A stretch of 28,259 bases of DNA from JAPWJZ01 sp038247245 (GCA_038247245.1 JBBRVE010000031.1:1-28259), one strand, 5' to 3'. Numbered from the stretch's first letter, positions 1 through 8,315 are shown. Notes: generated by a model not told the origin, from the letters alone. Translations and numbers: made by a program.

Positions 1-1275
1 ATGAAAAAGATCCTACTCGCAGGTACCGCGATCGTCGGCGCAGCCGTTCTCGCTTCGCCCGCTCAAGCTGACCTGAAAATCGACCTCGGCGGCCACTTCC
101 GTGGTTATGCCGTTTACAACGACCAAAACGAAACTACGGGCGGGCTTGGCGCCGCCGAACTGCGCAACTTCGAATTCAAGCGCGACATGGAAGTTCACTT
201 CACCGGCGAAACCACGACCGACAGCGGCCTGACCGTTGGCGTTCACGCTGAACTGGACCTCGGTAACACCTCGCAAAACGGCGGCCGCGTTGCGACCACC
301 CCGCTGCCCCCCACACCCGGCACTTTCTCGCCCAGCTCCACCTTTAACGATGGAAGCAACCTCGACGAAGCTTACATCTACTTCTCCGGTGGTTGGGGCC
401 GCGTGAACTTCGGTTCCGAAGACGGCGCTGCATACCTCCTGCAGGTTGCTGCTCCTTCGGCTGACTCGAACATTGACGGTATGCGCGTATACGTTCAGGC
501 TCTGAACGCAGACGTGTGGGATGATGGCGTTGTTAACAACTCCATCCTCGGCACCAACGGCCTGGACTTCAACGTCCGCCTCGGCTACGACAACGCGTTC
601 TTCCGCGACACCGATCGTCTGACCTACCTGACCCCGAAATGGAACGGCTTCCAAGCTGGCGTGTCTTACGCTCCCCAGGCTGGCCAAGGTATCGTTGACG
701 GCGCATTCGCAGGCGCAAGCATCTCCGACAACACCGTTGACTACGAAGACCTGTGGGAAGTCGCTGCCCGTTGGGATGGCGAATTCGAAGGCTTCGGCAT
801 CAGCGCTGGTCTCGGTTACTCGAACGCTTCCGCTACGAACGAAACTGCAGCTGGCGCTGGTAACTTCGGTTCTGACGACATCCAAGCTTGGGATGCAGGC
901 CTGAACGTTTCCTTCAACGACTTCTCGATCGGCGCTGCATACCTGAACGCAGACACCGGCGTTAACGAAGCCGCTGGTGCTGGCAACAGCGCGGAAATCG
1001 AAACCTGGACGATCGGCGCGGCATGGGATAACGGTCCCTACCACCTCGGCGCGACCTGGTACAACACCCAGATCGACAACAACGCGTACGGCCTCAACCT
1101 GGCCGGCACCCGCGACGTTCAAATCGACCGTTACACGGTTGGCGGCGGCTACACCTACGGCCCCGGCATGACCTTCCGCGGTTCGGTTGCCTTCGGTAAC
1201 GTTGATTCTTCGACGGCTTCTGCAAACGACACCAACTTCGTACAAGTTGGCATCGGTACCGACGTAAACTTCTAA
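1..1275 (+). CDS. Outer-membrane porin (Gram-negative porin family)
   Basis: This 424-residue protein is a predicted beta-barrel porin for diffusion of small solutes across the outer membrane. It opens with a Sec signal peptide: a KK pair, a hydrophobic core and an AQA|D cleavage site after residue 23. The mature part is rich in alternating aromatic and polar segments separated by Gly/Asn/Asp turns, and it ends in Phe (VNF), the usual C-terminal signal for the BAM complex. The ATG is the first base of the window, so its promoter and ribosome site are not visible. Codons such as GCT, GGT, GTT and CGT are frequent, unlike the GCG/GGC habit of its neighbours, which suggests very high expression. 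A strong terminator follows. The protein is paralogous to the C-terminal third of the next ORF (shared LTYLTPKWNG-like and AAYLLQVAAPSAD segments). Substrate selectivity cannot be read from the sequence. Confidence 0.93.
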   Translation: MKKILLAGTAIVGAAVLASPAQADLKIDLGGHFRGYAVYNDQNETTGGLGAAELRNFEFKRDMEVHFTGETTTDSGLTVGVHAELDLGNTSQNGGRVATTPLPPTPGTFSPSSTFNDGSNLDEAYIYFSGGWGRVNFGSEDGAAYLLQVAAPSADSNIDGMRVYVQALNADVWDDGVVNNSILGTNGLDFNVRLGYDNAFFRDTDRLTYLTPKWNGFQAGVSYAPQAGQGIVDGAFAGASISDNTVDYEDLWEVAARWDGEFEGFGISAGLGYSNASATNETAAGAGNFGSDDIQAWDAGLNVSFNDFSIGAAYLNADTGVNEAAGAGNSAEIETWTIGAAWDNGPYHLGATWYNTQIDNNAYGLNLAGTRDVQIDRYTVGGGYTYGPGMTFRGSVAFGNVDSSTASANDTNFVQVGIGTDVNF

Positions 1276-1282
1276 TACTCAA

Positions 1283-1302
1283 ATCATCCCTTACCGGATG
1301 AT
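1283..1302 (+). other. Hairpin directly after the porin stop codon
   Basis: Inverted repeat of seven bases (ATCATCC at 1283-1289 with GGATGAT at 1296-1302) around a six-base loop, starting eight bases after the porin stop codon. It has no T-run of its own and stands just before the real terminator. A role in protecting the 3' end of an abundant mRNA is inference. Confidence 0.55.
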
Positions 1303-1305
1303 GCG

Positions 1306-1341
1306 AAAAGGAGAGGCGCCGCAAGGCGCCTCTCCTTTTTT
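1306..1341 (+). terminator. Strong Rho-independent terminator of the porin
   Basis: Perfect 11-base-pair GC-rich stem (1310-1320 with 1325-1335) closed by a GCAA (GNRA) tetraloop and followed by six T residues. Four A residues just before the stem can pair with the T-run, so it may work in both directions. It separates the porin from the next transcription unit. Confidence 0.93.
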
Positions 1342-1350
1342 GCGTCTTGT

Positions 1351-1379
1351 TTGACAATCCGCTCCCGCTGCACGACAAT
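1351..1379 (+). promoter_or_regulatory. Promoter of the sulfotransferase-porin ORF, leaderless type
   Basis: A perfect TTGACA (1351-1356), a 17-base spacer and GACAAT (1374-1379, four of six matches to TATAAT). The -10 box ends five bases before the ATG at 1385, so the predicted transcription start coincides with the start codon. No Shine-Dalgarno sequence is present. The 10-base GACAATCCGC occurs twice (1353-1362 and 1374-1383), 21 bases apart. Confidence 0.6.
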
Positions 1380-1384
1380 CCGCC

Positions 1385-4075
1385 ATGAGCAAAGACAAGC
1401 CTGCCCAGCCGCAGAAAATGAATACCGCCGAAGCGCTGCAGGCAGCACGCAGCCATATCGCGGCGGGGCGCGTGGGCCTTGCCGCCGGGCTTCTTGACCA
1501 GATCATCGCGCGCGAACCGTCCTGCGGGCCCGCGCTTTACCAGCGCGGCATTATTTGCGCACGCGCGGGCGACCATCCGCAGGCGGAAAACCTGTTTACA
1601 CGCGCGCTGGCGCTGGCCCCCGATGCGCCGGAAATATTGCTGTCGCTGGCAACCCTGCGCTATGAACAGGGCGATGCGGCGCAGGCGGCAGCCCTGTGCG
1701 AAAAAGCCAGCAGCCTGACAAAATCGCCGCTCACGCTTTACCGTCTTGGCTTACTGTTACAACAGGCGGGGCAGGGCGCATTGGCACAGGGCGCGTTTGA
1801 AAAGGCGTTGGCGCTCGATCCCGGATATGTCCGCGCCTATCACGGTCTGTCGAACACGCGCAAATTCACGCCGGATGACGCGTATTATCGCCAGCTGCAG
1901 GAAATTGACGCCCGCGCGGATACGCTGCCCCCGGATGAAAAAATTCTTGCCGGTTTCGCCATTGCCAAGGCGGCGATGGACTGCGGCGACAGCGATTTTG
2001 CGCTGGCGCGTTTTGCGGCCGCGAATGCGCTCAAAAAACAAAGCATGCCGCGCTATGACATCGCGGGATTTCATGCCTATATCGACGACATCATTCGCCT
2101 GTTTGACGCGGATGCGGTCGCAAAGATCCGCGCGCAGGCACGCAACGTCAGCACCAGCCAGCGGCCTGTGTTCATCATCGGTATGCCGCGTTCCGGCTCC
2201 ACGCTTGCCGACCAGATTTTATCCAGCCATCCGGCTGTCGCCAGCATCGGCGAATCGCGGCTGTTCGCGGGTTGTGTGCCGCGGCTGCCGACTGAACTGC
2301 GCGAGGCGCGGGTGAACACCGCGCTCATGGAAAACCTTGCGGGGCTGCTGGCGGGCATCGGGGATAAATACATCGCCGCAACCGATGCCGCGGGGCAGGG
2401 GGCATCGCATGTGATTGACAAGATGTTGTTCAATTACCTGTGGGTCGGCGTGATCCGGCTTGCGTTGCCGAATGCGAAAATCATCCATTGCACGCGTGAT
2501 CCGCGCGATATCGCGCTGTCGATCTGGCAGCTGCATTTTCCGGCCGGTATGGGCTGGGCCTATGACCTTGGCGATATCGGGCAGTACTTCCTTGCCTATC
2601 AGAAAATGATGGCGCATTGGAACTCCGTTTTTCCGGGCGATATCCTCGAGCTCCGGTACGAAGACATGGTGACGGGTCAGGAACAGCAAACGCGCCGCCT
2701 GCTGGAATTCTGCGGCCTGCCCTGGGATGACCGCTGCCTTGAATTCCACAACAGCGCACGGCTTGTGAAAACCGCCAGCGCAGGGCAGGTACGCAGGCCG
2801 ATTTACGGCGGCTCTGTCGGCAAATGGAAAAAATATGAACGCCATCTGCGGCCGCTGCTGGACGTGCTGGGTGAAGTCAAAACGCTTCTTGTAACGCTCG
2901 GGGCGGGTGTAGCGTTTTTATATGGCTCTGCGGCGCAGGCGGATCTGCACCTTGATCTGGGCGGTTATGCGCGCAGTTACATCGTTTATGGCGATCAGGA
3001 TGAAGTATCGACCCCCGCACCGGGCGACGAGCTGCGCCATCTGCAATTCCGCCGCGACATGGAAATGCATTTTACGGGCGAAAAGACGCTGGATAGCGGC
3101 CTCACGGTCGGGGTCAAGGCGGAAATCAAGCTGGGGAATGAATCGGCAAGCGGGAATGTGAACTCGATTACGGGCGGCAGACGCGATGCCGATCAATCCG
3201 GCGCAACCTATCTTTATTTTTCGGACAGCTGGGGAAAGGTTTTCCTGGGCGCGAACGAAGGTGCCGCTTATCTGCTGCAGGTGGCAGCGCCATCGGCCGA
3301 CACCTATGTCGATGGCTTGCGCGTTTATCTGCAAACCTGGAGCATCGATGTCTGGGATGACGGTCTCGCCAACCTTTCCTATGCGCCGCCTAATTCCACG
3401 ATACGCCTTGGCTACGATAACTCGAATTTCGGCAAAATCGAACGCGCGACGTACCTGACACCGAAATGGAACGGCTTACAGTTTGGCGCATCCTTCGCGC
3501 CTGAAAATGCCCGCGCCAGAATCGATGATGCCTTTGGCGGCGCGCATATCAGCGACCGCGTTGGCCGTTTTGAAAACGCCTACGATCTTGCCGCGCGCTG
3601 GGATGGCAAACTGGGTGACGTGAAAATCGCCACCGGAATCGGCTACAGCGCCGCCAACCCCCAAATCGATGCGGTGGCCGGCAATAACGGCTCTGCCGAT
3701 CGCCAGATGTTGTCTGTCGGCCTCAATCTGGGCTGGCAAAAATGGAGCATCGGTGGCGCATGGCGCTATGCCGGAACGGGCGTGGAAGGGCCGGAAACCG
3801 ACCAAAAAGTGTCACTGGCCGGATTGGCTTGGGATTCCAAGCCTTTGCACCTTGGCGTCACGTGGTATCAGATGGTTTTGGACGCGAACGCCTTTTCGCT
3901 CGGCTTGGCCGATGATATCGATGTGCAGCGGGTAACGGCTGGCGGCTGGTACCAGCTTGCCGACGGATTTACCCTTCGCAGCACCGTTTCCCGCCTGCAG
4001 GCCGATAACGGTAGCAATTCGGCGGTTGACCCCACGCAATGGCAATTCGCGCTGGGCACGGAAATTATCTTTTAA
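1385..4075 (+). CDS. TPR-sulfotransferase fused in frame to a second porin
   Basis: One uninterrupted 896-codon frame with two unrelated parts. Residues about 15-240 are TPR-like helical repeats. Residues 260-490 are a PAPS-dependent sulfotransferase, with the 5'-phosphosulfate loop PRSGSTL at 268-274, the 3'-phosphate region CTRDPRD at 369-375, and a closing KWKKYERHL motif that normally lies near the end of such proteins. From residue 498 a signal-peptide-like stretch follows (KTLLVTLGAG, then SAAQA|D at 515-520), and residues 520-896 form a porin barrel ending in Phe. This part aligns end to end with the upstream porin, including its signal peptide. A cytoplasmic enzyme ahead of an export signal is not a sensible single product. 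It may be a recent deletion fusion, an assembly or indel artefact, or two proteins, the second starting at an in-frame GTG (2864) that has no ribosome site. Codon use is ordinary here, unlike the first porin. Confidence 0.85.
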   Translation: MSKDKPAQPQKMNTAEALQAARSHIAAGRVGLAAGLLDQIIAREPSCGPALYQRGIICARAGDHPQAENLFTRALALAPDAPEILLSLATLRYEQGDAAQAAALCEKASSLTKSPLTLYRLGLLLQQAGQGALAQGAFEKALALDPGYVRAYHGLSNTRKFTPDDAYYRQLQEIDARADTLPPDEKILAGFAIAKAAMDCGDSDFALARFAAANALKKQSMPRYDIAGFHAYIDDIIRLFDADAVAKIRAQARNVSTSQRPVFIIGMPRSGSTLADQILSSHPAVASIGESRLFAGCVPRLPTELREARVNTALMENLAGLLAGIGDKYIAATDAAGQGASHVIDKMLFNYLWVGVIRLALPNAKIIHCTRDPRDIALSIWQLHFPAGMGWAYDLGDIGQYFLAYQKMMAHWNSVFPGDILELRYEDMVTGQEQQTRRLLEFCGLPWDDRCLEFHNSARLVKTASAGQVRRPIYGGSVGKWKKYERHLRPLLDVLGEVKTLLVTLGAGVAFLYGSAAQADLHLDLGGYARSYIVYGDQDEVSTPAPGDELRHLQFRRDMEMHFTGEKTLDSGLTVGVKAEIKLGNESASGNVNSITGGRRDADQSGATYLYFSDSWGKVFLGANEGAAYLLQVAAPSADTYVDGLRVYLQTWSIDVWDDGLANLSYAPPNSTIRLGYDNSNFGKIERATYLTPKWNGLQFGASFAPENARARIDDAFGGAHISDRVGRFENAYDLAARWDGKLGDVKIATGIGYSAANPQIDAVAGNNGSADRQMLSVGLNLGWQKWSIGGAWRYAGTGVEGPETDQKVSLAGLAWDSKPLHLGVTWYQMVLDANAFSLGLADDIDVQRVTAGGWYQLADGFTLRSTVSRLQADNGSNSAVDPTQWQFALGTEIIF

Positions 4076-4165
4076 TTTTAATATGTTACGAATGGGCTTG
4101 CTTTAATGGGGGGCGGTGCTTAAATCGTTCACAGCATTTGTGCACGGCAACAAGGAGAATTTTCC

Positions 4166-5362
4166 ATGACTCAACAGAACAACGATCCCATCGTGATCGT
4201 CGGCATGGCCCGCACGCCCATCGGCGCGTTCCAGGGCGAACTGGCTTCATTTTCCGCCTCCGACCTCGGCAAAATCGCGATCGAAGAAGCGCTGAAGCGC
4301 TCCACCGTCAGTGCGAATGATGTCGAAGACGTTATCATGGGCTGCGTATTGGCCGCAGGGCAGGGGCAGGCTCCCGCGCGTCAGGCCTCCATTAAAGCGG
4401 GCATTCCGGATTCCGTCGGCGCCACGACCGTTAACAAAATGTGCGGCTCGGGCATGAAGGCCGTGATGCTGGCGCATGACAACATCCTTGCAGGCTCGGC
4501 CAGCGTGATGGTTGCGGGCGGCATGGAAAGCATGACCAACGCGCCGTACCTGATGGAAAAAGCGCGCGCCGGTTTCCGCATGGGCCACCAGCAAGTCAAA
4601 GACCACATGTTCCTCGACGGCCTCGAAGACGCGTATGACAAAGGCCAGCTGATGGGCGTGTTTGCGGATGACACCGCGCGCAAATGCCAGCTGACCCGCG
4701 AAGACCAGGACAAATTCGCGCTCGCGTCGCTATCGCGCGCGCTCGAGGCGACAAAATCCGGTGCATTCACCTCCGAAATCGCACCCGTCACGATCAAGGC
4801 GAAAACCGGTGACACCGTCGTGTCCGAAGACGAAAGCCCCAAGAAGGGCAAGCCCGACAAAATCCCGACGCTGAAACCCGCCTTCACGCCCGATGGCACC
4901 GTGACGGCTGCCAACGCATCGTCGATTTCCGACGGCGCGGCGGCACTGGTGCTGATGCGCAAATCCGAAGCGCAAAAGCGCGGCCTGAAAATTCTGGGCG
5001 AGATCAAGGCGCATGCGACCCACGCGCAAAAACCCGCTGAATTCACGCTCGCCCCCATCGGCGCGACCAAGAAAGTGCTGGAAAAAGCAGGCTGGAACGC
5101 AAAAGACGTCGACCTGTTCGAAATCAACGAGGCGTTTGCGGTTGTGCCGCTGGCCGCGATGAAGGAACTGGGCCTGTCGCATGACAAAGTGAACGTGAAC
5201 GGCGGCGCATGCTCGCTCGGCCACCCGATCGGCGCATCGGGCGCACGCATCATCATCACCCTGCTGTCCGCGATGGAAAAACGCGGGTTGAAGCGCGGCG
5301 TTGCATCACTCTGCATCGGCGGCGGCGAAGGCACCGCGATCGCACTCGAGAGGGCGGCTTAA
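4166..5362 (+). CDS. Acetyl-CoA acetyltransferase (thiolase)
   Basis: 398-residue thiolase, the usual length for the biosynthetic/degradative tetrameric type. It condenses two acetyl-CoA to acetoacetyl-CoA or runs in reverse. The nucleophilic cysteine is C93 in NKMCGSGMKA, the catalytic histidine is H353 in LGHPIGASGAR, and the second cysteine is C383 in LCIGGGEG. The segment before the histidine reads GGACSLGHP instead of the commoner GGAIALGHP, a conservative oddity. An AAGGAG ribosome site lies seven bases before the ATG. The stop codon is six bases before the start of the penicillin-binding protein, so the two are probably cotranscribed, although no functional link is evident. No PHA genes are seen beside it, so a role in PHB synthesis cannot be claimed. 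Confidence 0.93.
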   Translation: MTQQNNDPIVIVGMARTPIGAFQGELASFSASDLGKIAIEEALKRSTVSANDVEDVIMGCVLAAGQGQAPARQASIKAGIPDSVGATTVNKMCGSGMKAVMLAHDNILAGSASVMVAGGMESMTNAPYLMEKARAGFRMGHQQVKDHMFLDGLEDAYDKGQLMGVFADDTARKCQLTREDQDKFALASLSRALEATKSGAFTSEIAPVTIKAKTGDTVVSEDESPKKGKPDKIPTLKPAFTPDGTVTAANASSISDGAAALVLMRKSEAQKRGLKILGEIKAHATHAQKPAEFTLAPIGATKKVLEKAGWNAKDVDLFEINEAFAVVPLAAMKELGLSHDKVNVNGGACSLGHPIGASGARIIITLLSAMEKRGLKRGVASLCIGGGEGTAIALERAA

Positions 5363-5368
5363 TCCCCC

Positions 5369-7366
5369 TTGGCGAAACGTAAAGCAAAAAAAACCGGATC
5401 TTCCGGAAGGAACCAAACGCGAAGCCGCCGCTCTGGCGGCTTCCGTCCTTTTGCGCGCTTTGTATTCGTGGCGGGGCTGTGGTGCTTTGCTGCCGGCATC
5501 ATTTTGTTGTCATGGTGCCTTTACGATATGCCAGACACCAGCGACGTGAAGCCGCTGGAAATGCGCCCCAGCATCAGTGTGCTGGCGGCGGACGGGTCGC
5601 TGGTCGCGCGCTATGGCGGCCTCAAGGGCAATGTCGTCAATGTCAAAGACCTGCCGCCCTATGTGGTGGCCGCGCTGCTGGCAGTGGAAGACAGGCGTTT
5701 TTATGACCATTTCGGCATTGATCCGCTGGGTCTTGCGCGCGCGATGTACACCAACATCAAGGCGCGCCGCTGGGTGCAGGGCGGATCGACGATCACGCAG
5801 CAGCTGGCCAAAAACTTATTTCTTACGCCCGACAAGACACTGCGCCGCAAGGTGCAGGAAGCCGTGCTGGCGCTGATGATCGAATGGAAACATTCCAAGG
5901 ACGATATTCTGACCGCCTATATGAACCGTGTCTATTTTGGCTCGGGTGCCTATGGCCTTGATGCCGCCGCGCGCACCTATTTCGGCAAGAGCGCGAAGGA
6001 TGTCACATTGTTTGAAGGCGCGGTGCTGATGGGCCTGCTGAAAGCGCCGTCGCGCTTTTCTCCCGCCGCCAATCCGAAACTGGCGCGGGAACGCGCGAAA
6101 ACCGTCATCAAGGCGATGGAGGATGCGGGCTATATCGGCGCGGATATGGAGAAGCAGGAAATCAAGAACGCACGCATCACGCTGGCGGGTGGCAATCCCG
6201 GATCGCTGAACCGCTATTTCGCCGACTGGGTGCTGGAGCAAGTGGATGGCTATGTTGGCAACACGGAACGCGATCTTGTCATCCGCACCACATTCTCCCC
6301 GGAACTGCAGGCGCTGGCGGAATCGCGCCAGAAGGCATTGTTCGCCAGCCTGAAGCCGACGGACAAGGTATCGCAAACCGCCATCGTGACGCTGTCGCTG
6401 GACGGTGCGGTACTGGCGATGGTGGGTGGCGTCGATTACACCGAAAGCCAGTTCAACCGCGCCACCATGGCGCAGCGCCAGACGGGCTCGTCGTTCAAAC
6501 CATTCGTATATCTGGCAGCGCTGGAGCAGGGATATAGCAAGGACGACATTATTGATGACTCGCCGATCCGCGTCGGCAATTACAGCCCGAAAAATTACGA
6601 AGGAAATTATAACGGCCCCGTCACGCTGACGCAGGCGCTGGCGCATTCGCTGAACGCCGCAACCGTACGTCTGCTGCAAAAGATTGGCGTCTCGAACCTG
6701 CTGGATGTGGCGCAGCGCCTTGGCCTGCCCGGAAAATACCGCCCTGAACTTGCAACGGGCCTTGGCGCCGGCGAAGCAAGCCTTTTGGAAATGACCCATG
6801 CCTATGCCGAAATCGGCAATGGCGGCCATGCCATCTGGCCCTATACGGTCTTGAGCGTCGAGGACGTGAAGGGGAACGTCCTGTTCACCCGCGAAAACAA
6901 CGGCGGCATGCGCCTGTTCAGTGCGCGCGATGTGTCGCAGCTGGACGATATGCTGGTACAGGTCGTGGCGCAGGGCACCGGGCAGGCGGCACAGCTGACG
7001 CGCGGCCATGTAGCCGGCAAAACCGGCACGACACAGGATTACCGCGACGCATGGTTTATCGGTTACACGAACACGCTGGTGACAGGCATCTGGATGGGCA
7101 ACGACGATAACAGCCCCATGAACGGCGTGACGGGGGGCAAATACCCGGCAAGGCTGTGGCACGATTATATGGAACAGGCGATTGGCGTGCCCGTGCGCAA
7201 TTTCTCCACTACCATGCCGCGCGGCGATACGCAGGATAACGACGGTTTTTCCGGCATGCTCGACCGGTTGTCACATGAATGGTCGGGCAGCGACGACAAT
7301 GCCGGTGCCAAATCCAGCTGGCGCAAGAAATTTAGTGGTAGCGATAAGCCCGTTTATAACCCTTGA
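5369..7366 (+). CDS. Class A penicillin-binding protein (PBP1A family)
   Basis: 665-residue bifunctional peptidoglycan synthase anchored in the inner membrane. It starts with TTG; this start is needed to include the basic N-terminus and the single membrane segment at about residues 30-50, and a purine-rich GAGAGGG lies upstream. The glycosyltransferase domain (GT51, about 85-260) carries the catalytic Glu107 in LAVEDRRFYDHFGID and the GGSTITQQLAKN motif at 138-149. The transpeptidase domain carries SSFK with nucleophile S374, SLN at 427-429 and KTGT at 551-554. It is shorter than enterobacterial PBP1A and appears to lack a large insert between the two domains. The C-terminal tail is hydrophilic and rich in Ser, Asp and Lys. 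The 3' end overlaps a convergent gene by 35 bases. Confidence 0.93.
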   Translation: MAKRKAKKTGSSGRNQTRSRRSGGFRPFARFVFVAGLWCFAAGIILLSWCLYDMPDTSDVKPLEMRPSISVLAADGSLVARYGGLKGNVVNVKDLPPYVVAALLAVEDRRFYDHFGIDPLGLARAMYTNIKARRWVQGGSTITQQLAKNLFLTPDKTLRRKVQEAVLALMIEWKHSKDDILTAYMNRVYFGSGAYGLDAAARTYFGKSAKDVTLFEGAVLMGLLKAPSRFSPAANPKLARERAKTVIKAMEDAGYIGADMEKQEIKNARITLAGGNPGSLNRYFADWVLEQVDGYVGNTERDLVIRTTFSPELQALAESRQKALFASLKPTDKVSQTAIVTLSLDGAVLAMVGGVDYTESQFNRATMAQRQTGSSFKPFVYLAALEQGYSKDDIIDDSPIRVGNYSPKNYEGNYNGPVTLTQALAHSLNAATVRLLQKIGVSNLLDVAQRLGLPGKYRPELATGLGAGEASLLEMTHAYAEIGNGGHAIWPYTVLSVEDVKGNVLFTRENNGGMRLFSARDVSQLDDMLVQVVAQGTGQAAQLTRGHVAGKTGTTQDYRDAWFIGYTNTLVTGIWMGNDDNSPMNGVTGGKYPARLWHDYMEQAIGVPVRNFSTTMPRGDTQDNDGFSGMLDRLSHEWSGSDDNAGAKSSWRKKFSGSDKPVYNP

Positions 7367-7715
7367 GTGCGGGTGCGGGCGATCCCCAGAAATTCAGCAA
7401 TTCACGCTGCTGTTGCGTTGCCGACTGCACATTCCAGCGCGGCGTGACGGCGTTGTGTTCCACGGTCTGCACAAATTTATGCGGGAATGAATCGCGCGCC
7501 GCGCGAAGGCCGCTTTCTACCAGCGCGCGTGCGACAACTTCCGGCGCGCTGCCGGTTTTACCTGCGGTTTGTTCGATTGCGGTATAAATACGCAAATGCG
7601 CATCGCCCATTTTCTGGCGCTGGAATTCGTGCATGAACTGCATCAGGTAATGGCGGGTGAGCGTATCGGCCTGCGGCGGAATGGCGGGCAGGGCGTAAGG
7701 CTGTTGCTGTCTCAT
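7332..7715 (-). CDS. Hypothetical protein, 127 residues
   Basis: I do not recognise the family. It is a small soluble protein with no signal peptide or membrane segment, a predicted helical middle and a basic C-terminus (KGYKRAYRYH). The gene is supported by a very strong ribosome site (AGGAGGAG) just before the ATG and by codon use like that of its neighbours. Its 3' end overlaps the 3' end of the penicillin-binding protein gene by 35 bases in convergent orientation. The 108 bases upstream of it, up to rnhA, are AT-rich and contain a TATATT that may be its -10 box, without a convincing -35. Confidence 0.72.
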   Translation of the reverse strand: MRQQQPYALPAIPPQADTLTRHYLMQFMHEFQRQKMGDAHLRIYTAIEQTAGKTGSAPEVVARALVESGLRAARDSFPHKFVQTVEHNAVTPRWNVQSATQQQRELLNFWGSPAPALKGYKRAYRYH

Positions 7716-7823
7716 CGGAGGCTCCTCCTGATTGATGCGGCCTTTTAAAATATAGACCGGCAGTGAAACGGCATGACGTATCTTTTTTAAGAATGCGCCA
7801 CCAGTCGCTAACGAATGATTAAT

Positions 7824-8315
7824 TTAAGGGGTAGTTCCGTCGTCACCGGCATCGGGGGGCATAATGGCGCCTGATTCCGCGGATATTCGGGGAACTGCAT
7901 TGCGTGCCAGCTCGTCCACGCGCTCGTTTTCGGGATGGCCCGCATGGCCGCGCACCCAGACCCAATCCAGCTTGTGCAGCTGCATGACGGAATCAAGTTT
8001 TTCCCACAGGTCGCGATTCTTGACGTCTTTTTTATCCGCCGTTTTCCAGCCGCGTTTTTTCCAGCCATGGATGTATTCGGTTGCGCCCTTCATCACATAC
8101 TGGCTGTCGGTGTGGATCGTCACATGGCAGCGCGGCAATTTTACGGCCGCAATGCCTTCAATGACGGCGGTCATTTCCATGCGGTTGTTGGTTGTCTGCG
8201 CCGCGCCGCCCGTCAGCTCTTTTTCGTGCTTGCCGTAGCGCAGCAGCGCGCCCCAGCCACCCGGGCCCGGATTACCGCTACACGCGCCATCGGTGAAAAG
8301 GTCGACTTTTTTCAA
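7824..8315 (-). CDS. rnhA: Ribonuclease HI
   Basis: 163-residue RNase HI, which degrades the RNA strand of RNA-DNA hybrids. The metal-binding carboxylates are visible: D9 in LFTDGACSGNPG, E47 in NNRMEMTA, D70 in IHTDSQY and D134 in ERVDELA, together with H124 in VRGHAGHPEN. A complete basic handle region (HGWKKRGWK) is present. The start is TTG: it overlaps the thrB stop codon as TTGA, and no ATG exists nearby in frame, so translation is probably coupled to thrB. A loose, low-complexity C-terminal tail of about 20 residues follows the domain. The ispH-thrB-rnhA order is common in alphaproteobacteria. Confidence 0.95.
   Translation of the reverse strand: MKKVDLFTDGACSGNPGPGGWGALLRYGKHEKELTGGAAQTTNNRMEMTAVIEGIAAVKLPRCHVTIHTDSQYVMKGATEYIHGWKKRGWKTADKKDVKNRDLWEKLDSVMQLHKLDWVWVRGHAGHPENERVDELARNAVPRISAESGAIMPPDAGDDGTTP

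Noticed and set aside
13..1245. Long minus-strand open frame opposite the first porin
   Set aside because: Val/Arg-rich antisense shadow caused by the codon pattern of the porin; the porin itself has a signal peptide and terminator.
4098..4126. Promoter for the thiolase gene (TTGCTT, 17 bases, TAAATC)
   Set aside because: Only three of six matches in each box; too weak to list as a feature.
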